Shown: in pieces, positions 35,956 to 42,351 of the stretch | Numbering within the stretch: the first letter of the stretch is position 1 | Layout: each line of letters starts with the position of its first letter | Assembly (NCBI RefSeq): GCF_014764365.1 | Contig: NZ_CP061718.1 | Span: forward strand, 2,434,501 to 2,498,500 | Source: Roseococcus microcysteis | Lineage (GTDB): Bacteria; Pseudomonadota; Alphaproteobacteria; Acetobacterales; Acetobacteraceae | Length of the DNA stretch: 64,000 nucleotides | Direction: 5' to 3' | The notes under the pieces: model-generated | Told to the model about the DNA's origin: nothing | Seen by the model: only the letters and a program-made list of their open reading frames with translations | Databases searched by the model: none | Made by a program: the position numbers and the translations under genes

Positions 35956-36789
35956 ATGGCCGCGCTCGATCACATGCTGCGCGCGACCGAGCGCGGGGCC
36001 TTCCCGGGCCTGAGGCGCCGCACCTGGAAATGGGGCTACACCTTCCTCTCGCTGGTCTGGCGGAAGCCCTGGCGCTTCCTGAACTACGGCCATGTCCCGG
36101 ACGGCCCGCCCTTCCCCCTGGCCGCGGCGGATGAGGCCGACCGCCCCTTCATCGGCCTCTACCACCAGGCGCTGGAGGGGCTGGACGTGGAGGGCGCGCG
36201 GGTGCTGGAGGTGGGCTGCGGCCATGGCGGCGGTGCGGCCTGGGTGGCGCGGCACTTCACGCCGGCAGCGATGGTGGCGGTGGACCGTTCGCCCGGCACG
36301 CTGTCCCGCGCGCGCAAGCTGAACGCGCCTTCCCCCAACCTCGACTACCGCATCGGCGACGCCGAGGCCCTGCCCTTCCCCGATGCCAGCTTCGACATCC
36401 TGCTGAACATCGAAAGCTCCCATTGCTACGGCAGCATGGACCGCTTCGTGGCCGAGGCCGCGCGGGTGCTGCGCCCCGGCGGGCATCTGTGCTGGGCGGA
36501 CATGCGAAGCCCCGCCATGCTGCCTGCGCTGGACGCCAGCTTCGCCGCCCAGCCGCTGGAACTCCTGTCCGAGACGCGGCTGAACGCGGGGGTCCTGGCC
36601 GCTTTGGACGCGGTGGAGGAGGCCAAGGCGCGCGAAGTGTCGCGCTATGGCCTGCTGCGGCCCTTGCTGCGGGAATTCACGGGCATGCAGGGCTCGGTGC
36701 TGCGGAAGGCGCTGCGCGAGGGGCAGGTGCTCTACCTCGCGCGGCGCTATCGGAAGCTGGCTTCGGAGCCCGTCAGAAGCGCTGGGTGA
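35956..36789 (+). CDS. Class I SAM-dependent methyltransferase
   Basis: A 277-residue methyltransferase with motif I VLEVGCGHGGGAAWVA (about 82-97), the acidic residue in MVAVDRSPGTLSRAR, DAEALPFPDASFDILLNIES as motif II and LRPGGHLCWADM as motif III. The layout is closest to enzymes annotated as phthiotriol-like or sterol/polyketide methyltransferases, but the substrate is not evident. It starts five bases after the predicted hydrolase and its last 17 bases overlap the 3' end of the convergent outer-membrane protein gene. Confidence 0.8.
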   Translation: MAALDHMLRATERGAFPGLRRRTWKWGYTFLSLVWRKPWRFLNYGHVPDGPPFPLAAADEADRPFIGLYHQALEGLDVEGARVLEVGCGHGGGAAWVARHFTPAAMVAVDRSPGTLSRARKLNAPSPNLDYRIGDAEALPFPDASFDILLNIESSHCYGSMDRFVAEAARVLRPGGHLCWADMRSPAMLPALDASFAAQPLELLSETRLNAGVLAALDAVEEAKAREVSRYGLLRPLLREFTGMQGSVLRKALREGQVLYLARRYRKLASEPVRSAG

Positions 36790-37948
36790 AGCCCAGCCGG
36801 CTGACGAAGCCATGGGCGCTGCCGGTGCGTTCCTCGCCCGGGTTCACGGCGTATTGGTAGCCGAGGTCCACGCCGAAGCCCCAGCCGATCTCGCGGCCGA
36901 CCGTCGCTTCCAGATAGCGGCGGGTGGGCACGCGGTTGGCCTCGCGCCGCCGCTCCTCGACCTGCCACACCAGGGTGGCGCGCCAGTCGCCATGGGTGGT
37001 CTGGGCGCCCAGCGTGCCGAAGCGGCGGCGCTCGCGCACGGCCAGTTCGGTGCCGTCCTCGTCAATCACCTCGATGGGACGGCCGCCGGCGTTCCGGAAC
37101 TCGACGAACTCGCCAAAGAACAGGGTGCGCACCTGCGGCGTCCATTCCACGCGGAAGCGGGCGCCCAGGGCGTAGCCCCATTCGCGCGCCGCGCCATCCT
37201 TGCCCGCCCCGCGCGAGACCATGGCCGCGTGGTAGCTGAAATTGGGCAGGAAGGGCATGCGGTCGCCATCCAGGGCGATGGCGAAGTTCGTCAGCCGCCC
37301 ATTGTTGCCCGCGCCGCCCTGCCGCAGGGAATTGCGGCTGTAGCGCTCGAAGCCCTCCTCGCAGCAGCGGCGCCGGGTGAACAGCGTGTTCGAGAAGGGG
37401 CTGGTGTCCAGCGTGAACAGCGCGGCGGAAATGTCATGCTCGCCAAAGCGCGCATTGGAAAGCCAGGTGTAGGTCGCGCCCACGCCGAGCGATTCGCGGA
37501 TCAGATAGGCCTCATGCGCGCGGAAGCGGGCAAAGGCGCCGGGGAAGCTGTGGTGGCCATAGCCGAAGGGCGCGTTGAACTTGCCGGCCTGCAAGCGCAG
37601 CCGCTCATGGGCGCGCCAGTCGAGGAACAGGCTCTCCAGGAAAGCGGCCTGGCGGCGCAGGAAGATGTCGGTGCCATTGGGCAGCTGCTCACCGGCCGGG
37701 TCGAAGGCCAGCACGCCCTGCAGCGAGAGGGTGGGTGACAGGTGCAGCCCCGCCGCCAGCTCGCCAAAGAGGAAGCTGCTGCTGCCGCGCACCGTCCGGT
37801 CCCGCGCGCGGGGCTGCGCCAGGGTCAGCAAGCCCACATCCAGCTCGCCCGAAATCTGTGGGAAGGGGCCGACGGCCCGGTAGTCCTGCGCGGCGGCCGG
37901 CGTGGCGAGGCCGAGCAGGGCGGCCAAGCCCAGGGCGAGGCGGCGCAT
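36773..37948 (-). CDS. Outer-membrane beta-barrel protein coupled to znuA
   Basis: A 391-residue exported protein. The signal peptide is MRRLALGLAALLGLATPAAA, followed by alternating-polarity strands rich in Tyr/Phe/Arg and a C-terminal strand ending GFVSRLGFTQRF, the terminal-aromatic signature of outer-membrane barrels. LQAGKFNAPFGYGHHSFPGA and GVGATYTWLS resemble phosphate-selective or carbohydrate porins. ATG 37948 shares its A with the TGA that closes znuA once the frameshift there is corrected (TGATG), so it is translationally coupled to a zinc-binding protein. A role in zinc passage across the outer membrane is inferred from this context only. Two adjacent Cys (CCEEGFE) are unusual for a barrel. 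Confidence 0.7.
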   Translation of the reverse strand: MRRLALGLAALLGLATPAAAQDYRAVGPFPQISGELDVGLLTLAQPRARDRTVRGSSSFLFGELAAGLHLSPTLSLQGVLAFDPAGEQLPNGTDIFLRRQAAFLESLFLDWRAHERLRLQAGKFNAPFGYGHHSFPGAFARFRAHEAYLIRESLGVGATYTWLSNARFGEHDISAALFTLDTSPFSNTLFTRRRCCEEGFERYSRNSLRQGGAGNNGRLTNFAIALDGDRMPFLPNFSYHAAMVSRGAGKDGAAREWGYALGARFRVEWTPQVRTLFFGEFVEFRNAGGRPIEVIDEDGTELAVRERRRFGTLGAQTTHGDWRATLVWQVEERRREANRVPTRRYLEATVGREIGWGFGVDLGYQYAVNPGEERTGSAHGFVSRLGFTQRF

Positions 37949-38897
37949 CACGCGGCCCCCCGCATGGCGTTGACCATCTGGGTGACATTGTGGCGCATCA
38001 TGGCCTCATAGCTGGGGGCGGGTCCGTCCGCGGGGGAAAGGGCGTCGGCGTAGAGGCGTCCGCGGGGGCCACGCCCGCCTCGCGCGCCAGGCGTTCCAGC
38101 GCCGACTGGTTGCCCTGGCCCTCCAGGAAGACGGCGGTGATGTTCTCGGCGCGGACCTGCCGTATCAGGCGCGCGATGGCGGCGGCGGAGGGCTCGGCCT
38201 CCGCGCTGACGCCCTGGGCGGCCAGGAAGGTCACGCCATAGGCGGCGCCGAAATAGCCGAAGGCGTCATGGGTGGTCAGCACCTTGCGCCGTTCGGCCGG
38301 CACGGTGGCGAGCTGCGCGCGGATCCAGGAATCCAGCGCCTGCAGCCGCTGGAGATAGGCGGCGGCGGCGGCGCGGTGCGCCTCGGCCGCGCCGGGCTGC
38401 ACCCGCGCGAGGCCCTCGGTGATGTTGCGGACATAGTGCTGGGCCAGGGCCACGTCCTGCCAGGCATGGGGGTCGGCCACGCGGCGCGGGCCCACGCTGT
38501 GCTGCGTGCGCCGCCCCGCGCCGCCATGGTCGTGGTCGTGATGCGCCTCCATGCCGCGCGGCGTGATGCCCTCGGTCGCCGTCACCACCGGCACGGGCGG
38601 GCCTTCCGCCGCGGCGCGGGCGAGCCGGTCGAACCAGGGGTCGAAGCCCAGCCCGTTGCGGACCAGCAGCGCGGCGCCGCGCAGGGCCAGGGCGTCGCTC
38701 GGGCGGGGCTCGAAATGATGGGCATCCACCCCCGGCCCGGCCGTGACGCGCAGGGTGACGCGATCGCCCGCCACCTGGCGCACCAGGTCGCCCAGGATGG
38801 AGAAGGAGGCGCCCACCAGGGGCGGGGCCTGGGCCGCGGCGCCCCTGGCAGCGAGGGCGAGGAAGGGGAGGGCGAGGAGGGTTCGGCGCTGGGTCAT
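37948..38897 (-). CDS. znuA: Zinc ABC transporter substrate-binding protein ZnuA, one apparent frameshift
   Basis: Periplasmic metal-binding protein of a ZnuABC-type importer. After a Tat/Sec-like leader (MTQRRTLLALPFLALAARGA) it has metal ligands H60/H61 in VDAHHFEPRPSD, a short His-rich loop HHDHDHG (119-125), H144 in ADPHAWQDV and H210 in LTTHDAFGYFG. At G5 38064-38068 (plus strand) the frame changes. As given the protein ends early at 37998, but adding one base restores the family C-terminus (GRLYADALSPADGPAPSYEA, then MMRHN) and a stop at 37948 that couples to the next gene. The corrected length is 316. ATG 38897 has no ribosome site and a palindrome directly upstream. The ZnuB and ZnuC genes are not in the window. 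Confidence 0.85.
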
Positions 38898-38910
38898 GTT
38901 ATGTCATAAC
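38898..38910. promoter_or_regulatory. Fur/Zur-type inverted repeat at the znuA start
   Basis: GTTATG-T-CATAAC is a perfect 6+1+6 palindrome in a GC-rich context, extended more weakly as ATGTTATGTCATAACGTTACAT. It ends immediately before the znuA start codon. AT-rich repeats of this kind are operators of Fur-family regulators, and Zur control of znuA is established in many proteobacteria. A minus-strand -35 TTGCGG and -10 TAACGT 16 bases apart lie just upstream, which would put the transcription start at or near the ATG. Confidence 0.5.
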
Positions 38911-39002
38911 GTTACATCTGCGCGACGAGGCCGCAAGAGGGGCCATCCCCTTGCGATGCGTCGCGTCGCACCGCACCCTCCCGGCCCGAACCGGAGGACT
39001 CC

Positions 39003-40301
39003 ATGCGCCGCGCCGCACTCACCCTGTGTCTCGCCATCGCCGGACTGCCCGCCCTCGCCGCCAGCCCCGCCCCCTGCCCGACCGGCCTGCCCGAGGGCGT
39101 CACCTGCCACCGCGCCCAGGACGCGAACGGCGCCCATGTGCTGATCGCGCGGCCGGCGCAGGCGCATGGCGGGCTGGTGGTCCACACCTATGGCGGGCCG
39201 CGCCTCGCGCCGATCCGGCCCGAGACCACGGACGAGGATATCCGCCGCTTCAGCGAATTCCTGGCCGAGGGCTGGTCCTGGGTTTCCACCTCCCGCCGCC
39301 GCCCGGGCTTCGGCGTCGCCATGGGCGCGGAGGACACCGAGAATGCCCGCCGCCTCTATGTCGCGGCCTTCGGCCAGCCCCGCGTCACCATCGCGCATGG
39401 GCAGTCCTGGGGTGCCAACATCACCGCCGCCCTGATCGAACGGCACAACGCCCCCGGCCCCGACGGACGCCGCCCCTATGACGCGGCGCTGCTGACCTCG
39501 GGCGTGCTGGCGGGCGGGACGCGGGCCTATGACATGCGGGTGGATCTGCGCGCGGCCTTCCAGGCCATCTGCGGCACCCACCCCCGGCCGGAGGAGGCGC
39601 AATACACCCTCACCCTCGGCCTGCCCCCGGGTGCGAGCATGACGCGGGCCGAGGTGCTGTCCCGGCTGACCGACTGCACCGGCATCGGCGCCCCCACCCG
39701 CACCGAGGCGCAGGCCCGCGCGGCGGCCGACCTGGTGGCCGCCACCGGCATTCCGGAGGCCGCCATGCCCGGCCATTTCGCCTGGGCCACCTTCACCTTC
39801 CGCGACATCGCCCAGAACCTCACGGGCGGGCGCAACGCCTTCGGCAATGCCGGCGTGCGCTATCGCGGCACCTCGGATGACGAGGGGCTGAACGCGCGCA
39901 TCCCGCGCATCACGCCCGACCCGGAGGCCGCCGCCATCCTGGCCGCCGATGCCGATCTGACGGGCCGTTTCGAGATCCCGGTGCTGACGCTGCACGGCAT
40001 CCGCGACGCGGTGGCCTATGTGGAGCACCAGTCGGCCTTCGCCGCCACGGTGGAGGCGGCGGGCAATTCCGCGCGCCTCGTGCAGGTCTTCGTGAACGAG
40101 GCCGCGCATTCCAAGATGTCGAGCCCGCTCTACCCCGCCGCACTGGCCGCGCTGGCGGAATGGGCCGGCGGCGGCGCGCGGCCCGACGCGGCGGCGGTGC
40201 AGGCGCGCTGCGAGGCGCTGAGCGCGCGCTTCACCGGCCCCTGCCGCATTGACCCGGAATTCCGCCCCGCGCCCTGGGACAGCCGCGTGAACCCGCGCTG
40301 A
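39003..40301 (+). CDS. Secreted alpha/beta hydrolase
   Basis: A 432-residue exported hydrolase. Residues 1-20 form a signal peptide (MRRAALTLCLAIAGLPALAA). The nucleophile elbow is GQSWGAN with S135, a likely acid lies in LTLHGIRDAVAYVEHQ, and the histidine is in NEAAHSKMSS. Four or more cysteines (CPTGLPEGVTC, ICGTH, TDCTG, RCEALSARFTGPC) suggest disulfides in the periplasm. It may be an esterase or peptidase; the layout vaguely recalls tannase-like proteins, but no substrate can be named. It is divergent from znuA with about 105 bp between, so the palindrome there might touch its promoter too. Confidence 0.7.
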   Translation: MRRAALTLCLAIAGLPALAASPAPCPTGLPEGVTCHRAQDANGAHVLIARPAQAHGGLVVHTYGGPRLAPIRPETTDEDIRRFSEFLAEGWSWVSTSRRRPGFGVAMGAEDTENARRLYVAAFGQPRVTIAHGQSWGANITAALIERHNAPGPDGRRPYDAALLTSGVLAGGTRAYDMRVDLRAAFQAICGTHPRPEEAQYTLTLGLPPGASMTRAEVLSRLTDCTGIGAPTRTEAQARAAADLVAATGIPEAAMPGHFAWATFTFRDIAQNLTGGRNAFGNAGVRYRGTSDDEGLNARIPRITPDPEAAAILAADADLTGRFEIPVLTLHGIRDAVAYVEHQSAFAATVEAAGNSARLVQVFVNEAAHSKMSSPLYPAALAALAEWAGGGARPDAAAVQARCEALSARFTGPCRIDPEFRPAPWDSRVNPR

Positions 40302-40385
40302 ACCCACATGGACGAAGCCCGCGAAGCCTGCTTCCCTGTTGCGAATCGCCCGCGGGCCGGGCGGAGCGACAAAAGGGGCTCTGGG

Positions 40386-41585
40386 ATGACGGGATCGAGG
40401 AAGGGCGCATTCGCGCTCGCGGCATGTGTCACGGCCTTCGGCTGGGCGGCGGCGCCCGCGCTGGCGCAAGGCCAGGGCGACTATGACGGGCGTTGGCGCT
40501 TCGAGATGACCTGCGGGCCCAACCTGCTGTCCGGCCAGGCGGGCTATGTGCAGCGCTTCGAGGCCAGCCTGGCCAACGGCGCCTTCAACCATGTGCGGCG
40601 CATCCGCGGCGCCTCCGGCACGCAGACCGACAGCTGGACGGGCCAGGTTTCCGGCAACCGCATGGAAGTGACGGTGGCCAGCGAACTCGGCAATGCGCGC
40701 TGGAGCACGCGCCTGGCCGGCGATGCCGCTTCCGAACGCCGCTTCGACCTGTCGGGCGGCCTCTTCCTGGCCGATGACCGCCGGGCACGCGAATGCAACA
40801 TGACCGCGACGCAGCTTCGCGCCGCGCCGGGCAGCCTGGCCGCCACCGCCCCGGCCCGCGCGCAGGCCGAGTCGCGCGCGGCGCTGGACGCCGCCCAGGC
40901 CCAGGCCGAAGCCGCCCGCGCCGAGGCCGATGCGCTTCGCACCGACCTCGACATGGCGCGCTTCGAGGGCGCGGCCATCCGCGATGAGCTGACGCGTCAG
41001 GCCGCCGCCCTGGCCGAGGCCAACCAGCGCGCCACCCAGGCCGAGCAGGCCCTCGCCGCCGCCCGCGCCGAGACCACGCAGGCCCGCCAGGCCGCCACCG
41101 AGGCCAGCGCCCGCGCCGAGGCCACCCAGCGTGAGCTGGCCACCCTCCGCACCCAGGCGACGGAGCGCCAGCAGGCCGCCACCCAGGCCGAGCAGGCACT
41201 CGCCGCGGCCCGCGCCGAGACGACGCAGGCCCGTCAGGCCGCCACCGAAGCCACCACCCGCGCCGAGGCCACCCAGCGCGAGCTGGCCACCCTCCGCACC
41301 CAGGCGACGGAGCGGCAGCAGGCCGCCACCCAGGCGACCCAGCGCGCCACCCAGGCCGAACAGGCCCTCGCCACCGCCCAGCGCGAGCTGACGGCCGCCC
41401 GCGCCCAGGCCACGGAACAGCAGCAGGCCGCCGCGCAGGCCACGCAGCGCGCCGCCCAGGCCGAGCAGGCGCTGGCCACGGCCCGCAACGAGCTGGAACA
41501 GGCCCGCCGCAACGCCCAGCCGGCCCAGCCCGCGCAACCGGCCCAGCCGGCGCAACCCGCGCCGCCGGCCCAGCCCCGCCAGTAA
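40386..41585 (+). CDS. Exported repetitive coiled-coil protein
   Basis: A 399-residue protein of unknown function. A signal peptide (to about A27, PALA) precedes a small globular region of ~130 residues (YDGRWRFEMTCGPNLLSGQ, with two Cys) that may be a beta-sandwich. The rest is a long Ala/Gln/Glu/Arg-rich coiled coil built from an EQALAAARAETTQARQAATE-type unit, and a Pro-Ala-Gln tail. Two perfect-length 147-bp DNA repeats encode 49-residue blocks. ATG 40386 starts the signal sequence. A strong terminator follows the stop. A periplasmic spacer or envelope-tethering role is possible but not shown. Confidence 0.7.
   Translation: MTGSRKGAFALAACVTAFGWAAAPALAQGQGDYDGRWRFEMTCGPNLLSGQAGYVQRFEASLANGAFNHVRRIRGASGTQTDSWTGQVSGNRMEVTVASELGNARWSTRLAGDAASERRFDLSGGLFLADDRRARECNMTATQLRAAPGSLAATAPARAQAESRAALDAAQAQAEAARAEADALRTDLDMARFEGAAIRDELTRQAAALAEANQRATQAEQALAAARAETTQARQAATEASARAEATQRELATLRTQATERQQAATQAEQALAAARAETTQARQAATEATTRAEATQRELATLRTQATERQQAATQATQRATQAEQALATAQRELTAARAQATEQQQAAAQATQRAAQAEQALATARNELEQARRNAQPAQPAQPAQPAQPAPPAQPRQ
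41031..41324. repeat. Tandem 147-bp duplication in the coiled-coil gene
   Basis: Units 41031-41177 and 41178-41324 both start GCCACCCAGGCCGAGCAGGC and end CAGCAGGCC, are exactly 147 bases (49 codons) and differ only at scattered positions. A degenerate partial third unit follows. The in-frame length means copy-number change would alter coiled-coil length without breaking the frame. Confidence 0.85.
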
Positions 41586-41599
41586 AGGCGGGGAACGCG

Positions 41600-41635
41600 A
41601 AAAGGGGCGGGGTGCTCGCGCGCCCCGCCCCTTTT
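41600..41635. terminator. Bidirectional rho-independent terminator
   Basis: AAAAGGGGCGGGG (41600-41612) pairs perfectly with CCCCGCCCCTTTT (41623-41635) around a ten-base loop, with T at 41636. Because the stem is flanked by A on the left and T on the right, it can end transcription from both convergent genes, the coiled-coil gene on plus and fdxA on minus. Confidence 0.85.
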
Positions 41636-41658
41636 TCGTGCCGTGAAGGCCGCGCCGG

Positions 41659-41991
41659 CTACGGCTTGCCCGGATTGGGGCTCAGCAGTTCCTTCTTGCC
41701 GGGCTTGTCCTTCCACTCATCCGCGTCTTCCGGCGCCTCGCCCTTGCGGGTGATGTTTGGCCAGGATTGCGCGAAGTTGCGGTTGATCTCGACCCAGGCC
41801 GTCGCCTTGTCGTCGCTGTCGGGCAGGATGGCCTCGGCCGGGCATTCCGGTTCGCAGACGCCGCAATCAATGCATTCGTCCGGATGGATCACCAGCATGT
41901 TCTCGCCGACATAGAAGCAGTCCACCGGACAGACTTCCACGCAGTCCATGTACTTGCACTTGATGCAATTCTCGGTGACGACATAGGTCAC
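41659..41991 (-). CDS. fdxA: 7Fe ferredoxin FdxA
   Basis: A 110-residue ferredoxin with one [3Fe-4S] and one [4Fe-4S] cluster. The cysteine order is C9, C17, C21 in [14 protein letters not shown] and C40, C43, C46, C50 in [12 protein letters not shown], matching the Azotobacter FdI type; C12 and C25 are extra. The C-terminal extension with [11 protein letters not shown] is typical of the alphaproteobacterial FdxA. It supplies low-potential electrons to as yet unnamed oxidoreductases. It lies downstream of the S4 protein and helicase genes, a conserved trio in this class. Confidence 0.95.
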   Translation of the reverse strand: MTYVVTENCIKCKYMDCVEVCPVDCFYVGENMLVIHPDECIDCGVCEPECPAEAILPDSDDKATAWVEINRNFAQSWPNITRKGEAPEDADEWKDKPGKKELLSPNPGKP

Positions 41992-42063
41992 GAAGGCACT
42001 CCCGGCGGGTCGGATGACGCGCAGAATTGGACCCTGGCGCGCGGTCTGGCAAGGCTTCGCGCG

Positions 42064-42348
42064 TCATTGTTCCGCTTGCGCGACATCCTCGTAGAGGGTG
42101 CGGGCCTCGGCCGGCGGGCCGCGCCTTTCGCCCAGCGCCAGGACGCGCCAGACCCGCACCTCCTCCCGCCAGAGATAGGTCAGCACATCGCCCTGGCGGA
42201 TGCGCGCATGGGCCTTGGTCACCGGCTGGCGGTTGAGGCGGAAGCCGCCCCCCTCGATCAGCCGGGCGCATTCCCCCTTGGTCTTGGCCAGCCGCGCATG
42301 CCAGAGCCAGGTGTCGAGCCGCAGGAAGGGCGCGCCACCTTCGGCCAT
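42064..42348 (-). CDS. S4-domain RNA-binding protein (HslR-like)
   Basis: A 94-residue protein dominated by one S4 RNA-binding domain (LRLDTWLWHARLAKTKGECA and RLIEGGGFRLNRQPVTKAHA). HslR/Hsp15 homologues bind the 50S subunit carrying nascent chains after stalled translation. The E. coli C-terminal extension is largely absent. ATG 42348 lies three bases after the corrected stop of the helicase gene (42352), supporting both the correction and co-translation. Confidence 0.88.
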   Translation of the reverse strand: MAEGGAPFLRLDTWLWHARLAKTKGECARLIEGGGFRLNRQPVTKAHARIRQGDVLTYLWREEVRVWRVLALGERRGPPAEARTLYEDVAQAEQ

Positions 42349-42351
42349 GGA

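Noticed and set aside
38904-41555. 883-codon frame on the minus strand
   Set aside because: Antisense to the hydrolase and coiled-coil genes; its Gly/Leu repeats are the reverse strand of the coiled-coil repeats.
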